Positions 9,967-18,865 are shown, counted from the first letter of the stretch. The stretch: DNA of 64,000 bases from Synechococcus sp. CBW1108 (GCF_015840335.1 NZ_CP060395.1:620001-684000); one strand, 5' to 3'. Notes: generated from the letters alone by a model not told the origin. Translations and numbers: made by a program.

Positions 9967-10916
9967 CGGCCAAACTTGAGCAGCTCGGCAGGCGATGCCA
10001 GCAGGTCGATCGCCACGAAATAAATCTTGCCGTCGGGGTTGAGCAGGAAGCGCCAGGCCACATTCATGCCAATGCCGGCACCGAACCAAGGGGTTTGTAC
10101 CTTGCCGGTGACCTTGATCTGGGTGAAGTTGCCTTCGGTGGGCTCGGCGAAACCCCGCTCGGGCAACAGCCTGAGGTTCTGGCAGTCTTCAGTGAAGAAG
10201 CGCAGCACGTTGTCGCGGCCGACGATTGGCTTCTGGAAAGGTGGCTGGAGGGCACCGTCGGGCAGGAACAACTCGATCAGGTTGTCGAAGTCGTTGGCGT
10301 TGAGCAGATCCATGTAGCTGTTCACCGTGGGGTTGATCACCCCCTCGATAAACACCTTCTTGCGCTGGGCCTCCGGGGTGGGGGCGGCAATCGGCTCCAT
10401 CACCCGCTGACCCTCGCCCTTAGCGGGGTCGTAGCCCATGTCCACCACGAAATTTCGCAACAGGGTGATCTGCTGCCCCTGGTCGACACCCTTGACCGAG
10501 CTCAGGACAGCCGATGCGTTAGCCGAAAGCTGATAGCCGTCAGGGATCGGGGCGACCACGCCAGCTGCCATCCACTCGCCCAATTGGTACCAGAAGCCCA
10601 GCTTGATGTTCACCGACCAGCAGGCATAGGTGCGGCCGACGGCGGTGTCGGTGCGGTTGGCGAGGTCGCACATGACCTGGCTCTGCTCACTGAAGGACAT
10701 CGCCTTGATCTGGTTGAGCACCGGTTCGGCAAATTGCATTCGAGCGGCACCGGGGGCAGCCACGGTGATGGTGTTGCCCATCTCGAGGTAGGCGTACCAG
10801 ATCAGGGCCAGTTGGTCTTCTGCGTTCAGCAGCCGGAAGCGGGCTGTGATCGCCGGCACCACGTCGGCCGACATAGTTTCTGGAAAGATCTGGGAGGCCT
10901 TCTCGAGCGTGAACAT
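9963..10916 (-). CDS. ocp: Orange carotenoid protein
   Basis: The 317-residue blue-light photoreceptor quenches phycobilisome excitation. The N-terminal helical carotenoid domain has NAEDQLALIW, MCDLANRTDT and NIKLGFWYQLG. The C-terminal NTF2-like domain has NDFDNLIELF, GALQPPFQKPIVG and TPWFG. Equivalents of Synechocystis Tyr44, Trp110, Arg155, Tyr201 and Trp288 can be placed, so it should bind a ketocarotenoid and photoconvert. Length equals the reference protein. Linkage to frp favours the FRP-responsive OCP1 class. First gene of a minus-strand operon. Confidence 0.96.
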   Translation of the reverse strand: MFTLEKASQIFPETMSADVVPAITARFRLLNAEDQLALIWYAYLEMGNTITVAAPGAARMQFAEPVLNQIKAMSFSEQSQVMCDLANRTDTAVGRTYACWSVNIKLGFWYQLGEWMAAGVVAPIPDGYQLSANASAVLSSVKGVDQGQQITLLRNFVVDMGYDPAKGEGQRVMEPIAAPTPEAQRKKVFIEGVINPTVNSYMDLLNANDFDNLIELFLPDGALQPPFQKPIVGRDNVLRFFTEDCQNLRLLPERGFAEPTEGNFTQIKVTGKVQTPWFGAGIGMNVAWRFLLNPDGKIYFVAIDLLASPAELLKFGR

Positions 10917-10935
10917 GCGCTTTCAATCCCAATTG

Positions 10936-10966
10936 TTAAGGAACTTTGCAGACTCTAGCCCCTTAA
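10936..10966. promoter_or_regulatory. Inverted repeat upstream of ocp
   Basis: TTAAGG and CCTTAA are separated by 19 bp in the 92-bp gap between ocp and the divergent methyltransferase gene. It could be a regulator site for either gene. No known operator is matched. Confidence 0.25.
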
Positions 10967-11008
10967 CGAACGGTTTGATAATCGAGCTCAAAGCAGCCGC
11001 CCCGCCCC

Positions 11009-11674
11009 ATGATTCCGCCCGGTCCTGTCCCCGTGCCGGTGCTGAGTGAGGCCGAGCGCGACAAGCTCGACCGCTCCGACGACGCCCTCTTCTACGCCGA
11101 ACCCCGCTTCGTACAGCACCTTGACGCCAGCTTCCGCCAACGGCTGACCTTGCTCTACCGCCAGCGCATTCCCGCCTGCGCGGTGGTGCTCGACCTGATG
11201 AGCAGCTGGGTCAGCCACCTGCCGGATGATGTCAGCTACGAGCAGGTGATTGGCCATGGGCTCAACGCCCAGGAGCTGGCAGCCAACCCCAGGCTTGACC
11301 GCCACTGGCTGCAGAACCTCAATACCGACCTGGGCCTGCCCTTGCCCGATGACAGCGTGGATGTGGCGCTGATAGTGGCCGGCTGGCAGTACCTGCAACA
11401 TCCGGAAGCCATAGCCACCGAACTGCTGCGGGTGGTGCGTCCCCGCGGAGAGCTGATCGTGGCCTTCAGCAACCGGATGTTCATTCAGAAGGCTCCCCAG
11501 ATCTGGGCTGATGGCAGCGACAGGGACCACCTGGCCTACGTAGAGCGGGTGCTCCTGGCCCAGGGCTGGCCCAGGCCACTGCAGGTTGCGGAGGAAACCC
11601 GGGCGCCGGGCCCCCTGGGGTGGATCGGCGGCAAGGGCGATCCTTTCTTTGCCTTGATAGCCACAAAAAGCTGA
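11009..11674 (+). CDS. Class I SAM-dependent methyltransferase
   Basis: The 221-residue protein has a Rossmann-type methyltransferase layout: VVLDLMSSW (motif I region, less Gly-rich than usual), VIGHGLNAQEL, LPLPDDSVDVALIVAGWQYL (motif IV/post-I) and LLRVVRPRGELIVAFSN (motif VI). The substrate is unknown. The degenerate Gly loop leaves some doubt about SAM binding. It is divergent from ocp and convergent with hli. Confidence 0.7.
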   Translation: MIPPGPVPVPVLSEAERDKLDRSDDALFYAEPRFVQHLDASFRQRLTLLYRQRIPACAVVLDLMSSWVSHLPDDVSYEQVIGHGLNAQELAANPRLDRHWLQNLNTDLGLPLPDDSVDVALIVAGWQYLQHPEAIATELLRVVRPRGELIVAFSNRMFIQKAPQIWADGSDRDHLAYVERVLLAQGWPRPLQVAEETRAPGPLGWIGGKGDPFFALIATKS

Positions 11675-11681
11675 GCCAAGC

Positions 11682-11710
11682 AAAAACCCCAGCAGGATAA
11701 CCGCCGGGGC
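11682..11710 (-). terminator. Terminator of the hli gene
   Basis: Read on the minus strand, CCCCGGC and GCTGGGG form a 7-bp stem (one G-T pair) around a 9-nt loop, followed by five Ts. It lies 38 bp after the hli stop. Confidence 0.7.
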
Positions 11711-11747
11711 TCAATTAGGCCTCGATTGAAGCTTAGGTCAGGCGGAT

Positions 11748-11891
11748 TCAGCCCAGACCCAGTTGGCCGAGGATGCCCTGGCCGGTAAGCAGTTCAGTGC
11801 CGAGGCCGATGACGAAACCGAGCATGGCCAGACGACCATTCCAGGTTTCAGCAAAGGAAACGAAACCGAAACGGGGGGTGGATTCAGTCAT
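11748..11891 (-). CDS. High-light-inducible protein (Hlip)
   Basis: The 47-residue protein has one transmembrane helix with the chlorophyll-binding signature ETWNGRLAMLGF (ExxNGRxAMxGF), where Glu-Arg pairs and Asn coordinate pigment. Hlips sit in thylakoid membranes and protect photosystem assembly and chlorophyll synthase complexes under excess light. ATG at 11891; an HLR1-like element lies just upstream and a terminator just downstream, so it is probably monocistronic. Confidence 0.9.
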   Translation of the reverse strand: MTESTPRFGFVSFAETWNGRLAMLGFVIGLGTELLTGQGILGQLGLG

Positions 11892-11911
11892 GGATGTTCG
11901 TTGGTTACGAA

Positions 11912-11929
11912 ACGTCAAGTCATTGTAAC
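11912..11929 (-). promoter_or_regulatory. HLR1-like element upstream of hli
   Basis: On the minus strand GTTACAATGACTTGACGT begins with a perfect first half-site of the RpaB-binding HLR1 direct repeat (G/T TTACA A/T A/T); the second half (TTGAC for TTACA) is degenerate. HLR1 sites control hli genes in other cyanobacteria. Confidence 0.4.
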
Positions 11930-12295
11930 AGACCTTGAAGCAAGGTTTACCCAGCGGTCCATAAGCCGCTGCCGCCAGTGGCCCTGGGATTGATCACCAC
12001 TGCTGAGCAATGGGCTTTTCCCCACCTCGACACCCTTCTCCCCAGCTCCACCCTGGCTTTTCCCCAGGGCAGCGGTGGCGGATCGACATCTGCAGCAGGT
12101 TTGCTTCGGCGGCTCAGGGGAAAAGGCCGGCCCCCTTGACGGCACCGCTTGAACGACTTCCGGCCCCAAGCCCTGGCACCAGAAAGCCCAACAACAGGAT
12201 GGGGACCCTGCGGGTCTTACCAGACCCACCTGGTGGAACCACCTTTGACGGATCCTGCGGTCCCGTGGGGTGATGGAGCTCCAGTCACTGGCTCC
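11930..12295. other. Intergenic stretch before the DUF2811 gene
   Basis: Nothing coding is supported here. The open frames that cross it are shadows or upstream extensions of the DUF2811 frame with no conserved residues. Confidence 0.4.
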
Positions 12296-12541
12296 ATGCT
12301 TCAGATCCCAGATCACGCACCCAGCTCCGTTTCCGTCGAGAACCAGTTTCCCGAGGACCTCTACGACGCCATGCGTGAGTTCGTGCGGATCCACCCCCAG
12401 TGGGACCAATACCGACTGATGCAGGCAGCCCTGGCCGGCTTCCTGTTCCAACAGGGTTGCCCCGATCGGGCCGTCGCCCGCCACTATCTAGATGGCCTGT
12501 TCCGCCGCCAGGACCCCTCGGCCTGCCAAAGCGAGCGCTGA
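12296..12541 (+). CDS. DUF2811 family protein
   Basis: The 81-residue product contains VENQFPEDLYDAMREFV and a helical second half ending HYLDGLF, the pattern of the DUF2811 family found in cyanobacteria and of unknown function. The open frame begins at 12149, but only the part from the ATG at 12296 resembles the family, so the shorter start is used. Confidence 0.75.
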   Translation: MLQIPDHAPSSVSVENQFPEDLYDAMREFVRIHPQWDQYRLMQAALAGFLFQQGCPDRAVARHYLDGLFRRQDPSACQSER

Positions 12542-12573
12542 GACCGAGACTTGCCCAGCATTGCCGCACGTCC

Positions 12574-12963
12574 ATGGCCGCAGGGACCCCGGGGGGAGAG
12601 GCCCTATTGGTGGCCATCGGGGCCGTTCCCGGGGCCTGGTTGCGCTTCCGGGTAGTGGATCATCTCGAGCCGGTGTTGCCCCGAAGACACTGGGGGACCT
12701 TCGGCGTCAACGTCATTTCCTGTTTTGCCCTCGGCCTGATGGTGGGCCTGGAGCAGAGCTGCGGCGAGGGATCTCGCCGGCTGCTGCTGCTGCTGGGCAC
12801 GGGGTTCCTAGGCAGCTTCAGCACCTTCTCCACCTTCAGCGCCGAACTGCGCCATGAGTTGAACTCCCGTAACTGGCGCGAAGCGGCCGTGCTGGCTGGC
12901 GGATCGGTGGCCGGCGGCCTGGTGGCGATGCTGCTGGGCCTCTCCCTGGGAGCAGGAGCATGA
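12574..12963 (+). CDS. crcB: Fluoride channel subunit CrcB/Fluc (first copy)
   Basis: The 129-residue protein has four hydrophobic segments and the Fluc signature GFLGSFSTFSTF, whose Phe and Ser/Thr residues line the fluoride pores and whose break region binds Na+. It exports fluoride passively across the plasma membrane. It overlaps the second crcB by ATGA. Paired genes usually encode a heterodimer. The open frame extends upstream; ATG 12574 gives the family-length protein. Confidence 0.9.
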   Translation: MAAGTPGGEALLVAIGAVPGAWLRFRVVDHLEPVLPRRHWGTFGVNVISCFALGLMVGLEQSCGEGSRRLLLLLGTGFLGSFSTFSTFSAELRHELNSRNWREAAVLAGGSVAGGLVAMLLGLSLGAGA

Positions 12964-13463
12964 GTGGGATAAAGAATGGGAGTGGTGGGATCCCAGCCCG
13001 GAGCCTGCACAGCGACCTGCGCGATCTGGGCCTGGTGGCTGCTGGCGCCATCCCCGGCGCCCTGCTGCGTTGGCGCCTTGAGGGTATTGGCACCGCCGGG
13101 GTGGGTGGCCTGCGCGGCCTGGTGGCGGCCGACTTCGTCGCCAACATGATTGGCTGCCTGTTGATCGGGGTGGTTCTGGCCCAGGCAAACCGGCGCAAAC
13201 GGCTGATGTTGTGGGCCGGTATTGGCTTTTGCGGATCGCTCACCACCTTCTCCTCCTGGATGCTGCAGCTGGCCCGGGCCCTGCTGGCCGGCCATGGCTG
13301 GGCAGCAGGGCTGGTTCTGCTGGCGAGCCTCTGCGGCGGGCTGGCGCTGGTGGCCCTGGGGTACGCCATCGGCAGCAGCTGGATCACTGCCGCCAGCGCC
13401 AAACTGCCGCCGCCGCCAGACCCAACAAAAGGGGGCCCTCCCCCCATCGGTCGTAGGGGGTGA
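12960..13463 (+). CDS. crcB: Fluoride channel subunit CrcB/Fluc (second copy)
   Basis: The 167-residue protein has four hydrophobic segments and the variant signature GFCGSLTTFSSW. It is longer than its partner because of an N-terminal extension and a Pro-rich, charged C-terminal tail (KLPPPPDPTKGGPPP). The divergent signatures of the two copies fit obligate heterodimers. Its last 80 bp overlap the 3' end of the convergent lnt gene, so the tail may have arisen by loss of an earlier stop. Confidence 0.87.
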   Translation: MSGIKNGSGGIPARSLHSDLRDLGLVAAGAIPGALLRWRLEGIGTAGVGGLRGLVAADFVANMIGCLLIGVVLAQANRRKRLMLWAGIGFCGSLTTFSSWMLQLARALLAGHGWAAGLVLLASLCGGLALVALGYAIGSSWITAASAKLPPPPDPTKGGPPPIGRRG

Positions 13464-14874
13464 GTGAGCGCAGACGCGGCAGCTCGAATACACCGCTGGC
13501 GGCCCTGCCAGCTGGCAGGGCGGCGATGACCTTGCCGCGGGCATTCACCAACAGGCTCGGCCCCGTATTGGCCGCGCTCACCAGCCAGCGCCCCGTTTCA
13601 ATCGCCCGCAGCTGGGCTAGGGCCTGGAACTGCTGCTGGAGCATCGCCGGGTAGGGATCCAGATTGGCACTGGCCAGCAACCAACCGCCCCCGTTGCGCA
13701 CGGCCGTCGCCAAGGCAGCGCCATCGGAGAGCTCGTAACAGATGGCCCCGGCGATGGGACCCGCCGGCCTGGGCAACAGCCTCGATGCAGCTCCGGGCTG
13801 GAGGCCACCCACGGCGGAGAGGCCGCTCCAGCGCCCCACGCTCGCGAAGGGCACCCATTCGCCCAGGGGCACCAGCCGGTGCTTGTCCAACCAGCTGCTG
13901 GCCCGGGCCTCCCCAGGGGCGAACCGCAGCAGGGCACTGCGTTGTTGTGGTTCGCCCGCCACCTCTTGCCAGCGGAAGCCCCCCCCGATCAGCTCGACCG
14001 CTGGCTGGGGGGAGAGCTCAGACTCCAGCCCGAGGGCGCCCTCGGGCAAGAGCACCAGATCCACCCTGCGCTGCTCTGCCTCCGCCAGGGCAGCCGCCAG
14101 GCGCTGCTGCAGGCGAACCTGCTGGACCCACTGGAACTTCTGGCGGGTAGGGATGGCCGGCTGCAGCACCAGCACCCGTTCAACGTTGCGGCCATCACCG
14201 GGCCCTGGGCCTGCCTTGGTCCCCAGGGGAAGCGCCAGCAGGGCAGCAGCGCCCAGGCCATGGCTCATCAACACCGCAGCGGCGCTGGCCGCGATCCAGC
14301 CGGGCCGGCCGGGCCGGCCGGGCCCACTGCAGCAGCGCCACAGGCACCAGCCCAGCAGCAGCTGGACCATCGCCAGTAGGCCCATACCCCCCAGGCTGGC
14401 CAGCCCGGCCAGGGCCCGGTCGCCGGGCAGGGCCACCGCCCCCAGGCCCAGCCAGAACAGCGGGCCCTTGGCCAGCAACACCTCCACCAGCCCCCAGAGG
14501 CCGCTGAGCAGCAGGGCACTGCTGAAGCGGCGGGGATTGAGGCGGCGTGCCAACCCCACCCAAAGGGCCACCAACAGGGAGGCGGCCGCTGCACAACTGA
14601 GCAGGAGCAACCAGGCCAGGGGCAGGCTCAGACGGGCCGGCACACCGATCCAGTCGAGGGGATGGAGGCCCAGCAACCAGCGGTGACTAACCAGCACCGC
14701 CGCGGCACCCCAGAGGGCCCCACCCCAAACCCCATGGGCCAGGCCCGGCAGGGCCCAAAGCGGCAGCAAAGCCAGCCATAGCAATGGCGGCAGGCCCAGG
14801 GGGGGAAGGGCCAGACCGGCGAGCAGACCCGCGGCTCCCGCCAGCCACCACCTGCCTAGACGGTTATTGCCCAT
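13384..14874 (-). CDS. lnt: Apolipoprotein N-acyltransferase
   Basis: The 496-residue inner-membrane enzyme N-acylates lipoproteins. The N-terminal half has about six hydrophobic segments. The nitrilase-type domain contains the catalytic Glu in LVLLPEGAL, Lys in LDKHRLVPLGEW and Cys in AICYELSDG. The C-terminal segment LLLGLAAAAVWRW is the last transmembrane helix. Length is normal. ATG 14874. The 3' end overlaps the convergent second crcB by 80 bp. Confidence 0.93.
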   Translation of the reverse strand: MGNNRLGRWWLAGAAGLLAGLALPPLGLPPLLWLALLPLWALPGLAHGVWGGALWGAAAVLVSHRWLLGLHPLDWIGVPARLSLPLAWLLLLSCAAAASLLVALWVGLARRLNPRRFSSALLLSGLWGLVEVLLAKGPLFWLGLGAVALPGDRALAGLASLGGMGLLAMVQLLLGWCLWRCCSGPGRPGRPGWIAASAAAVLMSHGLGAAALLALPLGTKAGPGPGDGRNVERVLVLQPAIPTRQKFQWVQQVRLQQRLAAALAEAEQRRVDLVLLPEGALGLESELSPQPAVELIGGGFRWQEVAGEPQQRSALLRFAPGEARASSWLDKHRLVPLGEWVPFASVGRWSGLSAVGGLQPGAASRLLPRPAGPIAGAICYELSDGAALATAVRNGGGWLLASANLDPYPAMLQQQFQALAQLRAIETGRWLVSAANTGPSLLVNARGKVIAALPAGRAASGVFELPRLRSLTPYDRWGEGPLLLGLAAAAVWRWRQ

Positions 14875-14922
14875 AGCAGCAGACCCTAGGAAGAGCCAGG
14901 CTTAGCCAGGAATGTTGCCGCC

Positions 14923-15279
14923 ATGGATCCGAACAACCCGCTCCAACAACTGCTGCTGCGCGGCCTGGGCACCACCTCCCTGGTGTCAGAGCGGCTGCGT
15001 ACGGTCACCCAGGCGTGGGTGCGCAGCGGCAAGCTCGACCCCAGCCAGGCCCCTGCCCTGGTTGAAGACGTGCTCAAGGCCCTGCGCGGCGAAACCCCGG
15101 AACTCGAGCAGCAGGCGGAGCGCCAGCTGGAACGCAACAAGGACCAACTCCTGCAGGACCTAGGCCTGGCCCGCCAGAAGGAACTCGATGAACTGAGGGG
15201 CCGCATCGACCGGCTGGAGCGGGGCCTGCGCCAGCGTTCGGGAGCTGAGGGAGCATCCGATCTGGACATTCCCGACTGA
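14923..15279 (+). CDS. Conserved hypothetical protein with C-terminal coiled coil (phasin-like layout)
   Basis: The 118-residue product starts [20 protein letters not shown], continues with a helical region, and from about residue 70 has heptad-like Leu/Arg/Glu repeats ([16 protein letters not shown]), a likely coiled coil. The layout resembles small phasin-like proteins of cyanobacteria, but no catalytic motif is present and the function is unknown. It is divergent from lnt, 48 bp apart. Confidence 0.65.
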   Translation: MDPNNPLQQLLLRGLGTTSLVSERLRTVTQAWVRSGKLDPSQAPALVEDVLKALRGETPELEQQAERQLERNKDQLLQDLGLARQKELDELRGRIDRLERGLRQRSGAEGASDLDIPD

Positions 15280-15314
15280 TCAGACGGCAGAATCGGGCTG
15301 ATCCGCAGCTTCCC

Positions 15315-15911
15315 ATGCGCGACATTCTGATCAGCTCCGCCGTGTGCGTGGCCTGTCTGCTGCTGGCCCTGGTGAGCCAGCTGGTCAACCCCACCACGGT
15401 GAACGCGGCCCCTGCCCCAGGATTTTTGGCGGCCCCCGAATCGCGCCCTGCGATCGGCAACAGCCGCCTGGAACTCGATCCTGACGACCCCAACCCCACC
15501 CTCTTTGCCATGGCCACCGACAACGACATCGCCCAGGCCGCCGGCCTGGGCGGCGAGCTCAACGCCCCCAAGGAGCGCACCAGCGCCAGTGGCCTGCGCA
15601 TTACAGATCTGGTGGTGGGCGATGGAGCCGAGGCCACTACCGGACAAACGGTCGTGGTGAATTACCGGGGCACCCTGGCCAACGGCACCGAATTTGACAG
15701 CAGCTACGGCCGCGGCCCCTTTTCCTTCCCCCTTGGCGCTGGCCGGGTCATCCAGGGCTGGGATGAGGGCGTGGCCGGCATGAAAGTCGGCGGTACGCGC
15801 AAGCTGGTGATTCCTCCCGACCTGGCCTACGGCGAGCGGGGTGCCGGCGGCGTGATCCCGCCGAACGCCACCCTCACCTTCGAGGTGGAGCTGGTGCGGA
15901 TCGGCGGCTGA
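15315..15911 (+). CDS. FKBP-type peptidyl-prolyl cis-trans isomerase, exported
   Basis: The 198-residue protein has an N-terminal signal/anchor ([16 protein letters not shown]), a spacer of about 80 residues, then one FKBP domain: [42 protein letters not shown] and [17 protein letters not shown], with the conserved Tyr, Phe, Asp and Trp of the proline-binding pocket. It should act as a foldase in the periplasm or thylakoid lumen. It lies 54 bp before sodB on the same strand. Confidence 0.92.
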   Translation: MRDILISSAVCVACLLLALVSQLVNPTTVNAAPAPGFLAAPESRPAIGNSRLELDPDDPNPTLFAMATDNDIAQAAGLGGELNAPKERTSASGLRITDLVVGDGAEATTGQTVVVNYRGTLANGTEFDSSYGRGPFSFPLGAGRVIQGWDEGVAGMKVGGTRKLVIPPDLAYGERGAGGVIPPNATLTFEVELVRIGG

Positions 15912-15965
15912 GCCCCAGGAGTCGATCGTTAAGATGGGGATTCCGGCTTTGCCTTCTCCCCATCC

Positions 15966-16565
15966 ATGGCCCATACGCTGCCAGCGCTGCCCTACGGCCT
16001 CGATGCGCTCGAGCCCAACATCTCCCGCTCCACCCTCGAGTTTCACCACGGCAAGCACCATGCCGCCTACGTGACCAACTTGAACAATCTGGTGGCCGGC
16101 ACGGATCTCGAGGCCAAGAGCCTGGAAGACACGATCACCGCCGTGGCCGGTGACGCTGGCAAGGCCGGCGTATTCAACAACGCCGCCCAGGTGTGGAACC
16201 ACAGCTTCTATTGGCAGTGCATGAAGCCCGGTGGCGGTGGCCAGCCCAGCGGCGCCTTGGCCGAGAAGATCAACGCAGACTTCGGCAGTTTCGAAGCCTT
16301 CGTTGAGCAGTTCAAGGCTGCCGGTGCCACCCAGTTCGGCAGCGGCTGGGCCTGGCTGGTGCTCGATGGCGGCACCCTGAAGGTCACCAAGACCGCCAAT
16401 GCCGACCTGCCCCTGGCCCACGGCCAAAAGGCCCTGCTCACCATGGATGTGTGGGAGCACGCCTACTACCTCGACTACCAGAACCGCCGCCCTGATTACA
16501 TGACCACCTTCCTCGAGAAGCTGGTGAACTGGGACTTCGTAGCAGCCAACCTGGCTGCGGCCTGA
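15966..16565 (+). CDS. sodB: Superoxide dismutase, Fe type
   Basis: The 199-residue cytosolic enzyme converts superoxide to peroxide. Metal ligands are visible: His in [13 protein letters not shown], His in WNHSFYW, and Asp/His in [20 protein letters not shown] favours the Fe-SOD subgroup; metal choice cannot be proved from sequence. ATG 15966; a strong terminator follows. Confidence 0.95.
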   Translation: MAHTLPALPYGLDALEPNISRSTLEFHHGKHHAAYVTNLNNLVAGTDLEAKSLEDTITAVAGDAGKAGVFNNAAQVWNHSFYWQCMKPGGGGQPSGALAEKINADFGSFEAFVEQFKAAGATQFGSGWAWLVLDGGTLKVTKTANADLPLAHGQKALLTMDVWEHAYYLDYQNRRPDYMTTFLEKLVNWDFVAANLAAA

Positions 16566-16602
16566 AACCGGTTTGGGGCTCCCCTCTGCCCCAGCAGAAG
16601 CA

Positions 16603-16634
16603 AAGCCCCCGAATAACCCCGGGGGCTTTTTGAT
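16603..16634 (+). terminator. Terminator after sodB
   Basis: AAGCCCCC and GGGGGCTT arms with a loop of about 10 nt run into a short T-tract, 38 bp after the sodB stop. Confidence 0.85.
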
Positions 16635-16639
16635 GCAGC

Positions 16640-17102
16640 CAGTGAATGGCTATCAAAACGACAACAGCTGCCTTGGCGCAGCTGCGGATCAAGTGGCAGG
16701 GTGGGCTTCATCTCAAGCCCCTCCGTTGTCCTTCACCGCCGACAGCCCTCTGCGCGATGAATTCCTGGGAGCCCTGGCGGCCCTGGGGGGCTCCGCCGGC
16801 AACGGCCGCCTGCGCGAAGTGCTCGAGTGGGATGCGGCCACCTACGCCGCCGTCAAAGCCGAGCTGCTGAGCCGCCGGCTGATCGTGCCAGGCCGGGGTC
16901 GCGGCGGCTCGGTGGCCCTGGCGGATGGCTCGGAGGCCCCCCGCACCCGCGCCCCCAACGGGGCACCCGCACCGCCTCGGCCCCCAGTTCCTTTGAGCAG
17001 GCGTTCCGCGCCATCGACGACTGCCTGCGCAAGGAGGCCGGCTGCGGCACCGAGCTCGACTACACCGAGCAGAGCTCCTGGCTGCTGTTCCTCAAGTACC
17101 TA
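16640..17102 (+). pseudogene. hsdM: hsdM 5' fragment (type I DNA methyltransferase), frameshifted
   Basis: One frame carries a winged-helix-like region (LREVLEWDAATYAAVKAELL...GRGRGGSVALADG). A second frame, from about 16970, carries SFEQAFRAIDDCLRKEAG and LDYTEQSSWLLFLKYL, the normal HsdM N-terminus. A frameshift between about 16940 and 16980 separates them. The reading is then cut at 17102 by an IS element; the sequence resumes at 18866 with the next expected residues (DGLEDDR). The true start is unclear. Confidence 0.75.
17097..17102 (+). repeat. Target-site duplication, left copy (TACCTA)
   Basis: TACCTA directly precedes the IS left end and recurs at 18860-18865. Removing the IS and one copy restores an uninterrupted LKYLDGLEDD reading in hsdM. 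Confidence 0.9.
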
Positions 17103-18859
17103 GGGCTTGCTGAATTTCATTCGCGGGTTTTTCGTCCGCGCCAAGGGCCGCGACTCAGCCTGCAGCGCCAAGCGCTGGTGACCTCAATTTTACTCCTAGA
17201 AGCTGACTAAGCAGCCCACAGAAGCGCTGGACGGCGCCAGGAGGCGAGCAAATAGAGCATCAGGATGTACACAGAGACAAGAATAGATAATAAGAGGCGC
17301 AGTAGCCTGAGAACCTTCTCGGCATTCATCACAAAGAACGCCATCGTGATCACCGTTCTTGATGTTTCAATCAGCTTGGTCATGATCCGATCCAGTCCAT
17401 ATTTCCGTTTGCTCGTTCCGATTCTTCCCTCGATCACGGAACGCTTTCTCAAGTCTGATTTAAAAAGCTCTTGTTGCTCTGCTGTCTGCACCTCGGCCTC
17501 TACCTGCTTCTTGCGTGGACGGCCACTGAGTCTGATGTTATTTTCTGCGCAGAACTTCTTGTTGCCTAATGTCATATAGATTGAATCGGCACAGATTCGT
17601 GCTGGATAGTACCCTCGCTCTTCCTTGTATTGCTTGGTACGTGCGATCAGGTCGTTGGCTTCATTGTAGTTGTCCCAGCTGATTCGATCCACATCGACAA
17701 AGCCATTATCATCTGATATTGAGATCTTCGCACCGAACTCTGTTCGCCTTCCCGCCTTGCCCCTCACGATCGGCCGCACGTGTGGTTTTGACAAATTGAC
17801 AATCCGATCGTCGATGCGCCGGCTATCAGCGTCATACATCTCCTGCTGCTGCCGGTACAGTTCACTGGTGATCAGCAGCTTGCGGTAGAGCTGGGTTCCA
17901 AGCTCCAAAAGCATGGCACCGCAATGGATCATCTGATCAATTGCTCTGAGGTTTCTCCGGATCTCGTTGAGCTGAAAGCGCTTGACTTCACGGATCTCGG
18001 CGCATTTGGGCTTTTTCTTCTTGATGATCGCCAGAAACCGATTCCGAGCTTTATCCCGGTTGCAGCGGGGTTTACGATTGATCTTTCCCTGCAACTGCTT
18101 GAACAGTTCGTCGATGATCTTCTCAGTGGCCTCTCTCGCTTCGTTGAGCAACCTCAGATCTACTGGGTAGGGAATGTCATCAGGCACGCAGGTTGCATCA
18201 AGAATCAGAGTACCCCAGTTACTTTCAGGATCCAACGTTGCAGGCTTCACCCCTAGCGCTTCGTCGATGGCAGCAAGCTGTTGCTCCTCTTCTTGTTCGC
18301 TATCATCCTCCTCCGCCGAAACCAGCATCTCTTTAATCATCGCAATGCCATTGGCCTTGGTCATGTCATTGCAGATCTTGATCAGATCAGGGCCAATGCG
18401 CTTACGAAAATGCACCATCATCGATGGATCAAACGGGGGCATTGCCTGGTATGCACTCAAGCCAATGAAAAATTGTAGATACGGTGATTCCGTGATCAGC
18501 TGAACTGTTTCGCGGTCTGTCACTCCCAGGCGTTGCTGGATGTACAGCGCACCGAACGCCATCTGAAACGGCTTGGCCGGTGCTCCTGTCTTGGCACTGA
18601 ATTGGGGTGCATACTGGCTTTCCAGCGGCATCCATGGAATCAGGTTACGAAGCAGAAGCCAGCGATTATTAGGATCTAGTTTGCCGCCGAAGGGCGTGTA
18701 AAACTCCTCGATCGATAGCTGACCTGCGTGCTGAAAAACGTACATTGGCGTGTCAGCAGATTGTTCTAAGCCAGGAATGGCTCCATTAGGCTCATTTTAA
18801 CGTGAGACCATCCCTGGAATCAACTGCGGCGCAATGGATATCGGTTCCTCAGCAAGCCC
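17103..18859 (-). mobile_element. Insertion sequence, copy 1 (1,757 bp)
   Basis: The ends are the inverted repeat GGGCTTGCTGA/TCAGCAAGCCC, flanked by a 6-bp direct repeat. It carries one DDE-type transposase gene on the minus strand. A nearly identical copy lies at 44829-46586; a one-base length difference near the left end explains 1,757 versus 1,758 bp. The exact IS family was not determined; IS5/IS1182-like proteins are the nearest by look. Confidence 0.93.
17207..18745 (-). CDS. DDE transposase (IS5/IS1182-like, DUF772 N-terminus), copy 1
   Basis: The 512-residue transposase has an N-terminal DUF772-like region (FQMAFGALYIQQRLGVTDRE, MMVHFRKRI). Candidate catalytic residues are Asp in TLILDATCVPDD, Asp in the ISISDDNGFVDVDRISWD block, and Glu in VIEGRIGTSKRKYGLDRI. 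The C-terminus is hydrophobic. It appears intact and differs from the second copy at only about nine residues, so the element was active recently. Confidence 0.9.
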   Translation of the reverse strand: MYVFQHAGQLSIEEFYTPFGGKLDPNNRWLLLRNLIPWMPLESQYAPQFSAKTGAPAKPFQMAFGALYIQQRLGVTDRETVQLITESPYLQFFIGLSAYQAMPPFDPSMMVHFRKRIGPDLIKICNDMTKANGIAMIKEMLVSAEEDDSEQEEEQQLAAIDEALGVKPATLDPESNWGTLILDATCVPDDIPYPVDLRLLNEAREATEKIIDELFKQLQGKINRKPRCNRDKARNRFLAIIKKKKPKCAEIREVKRFQLNEIRRNLRAIDQMIHCGAMLLELGTQLYRKLLITSELYRQQQEMYDADSRRIDDRIVNLSKPHVRPIVRGKAGRRTEFGAKISISDDNGFVDVDRISWDNYNEANDLIARTKQYKEERGYYPARICADSIYMTLGNKKFCAENNIRLSGRPRKKQVEAEVQTAEQQELFKSDLRKRSVIEGRIGTSKRKYGLDRIMTKLIETSRTVITMAFFVMNAEKVLRLLRLLLSILVSVYILMLYLLASWRRPALLWAA

Positions 18860-18865
18860 TACCTA
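18860..18865 (+). repeat. Target-site duplication, right copy (TACCTA)
   Basis: Direct repeat of 17097-17102 at the right end of IS copy 1. Confidence 0.9.

Noticed and set aside
12149-12295. Longer start for the DUF2811 gene
   Set aside because: The first 49 codons show no family resemblance and read through Pro/Gly-rich sequence.
14886-16460. A 524-codon minus-strand open frame
   Set aside because: It is antisense to the coiled-coil, FKBP and sodB genes; no protein-like motif.
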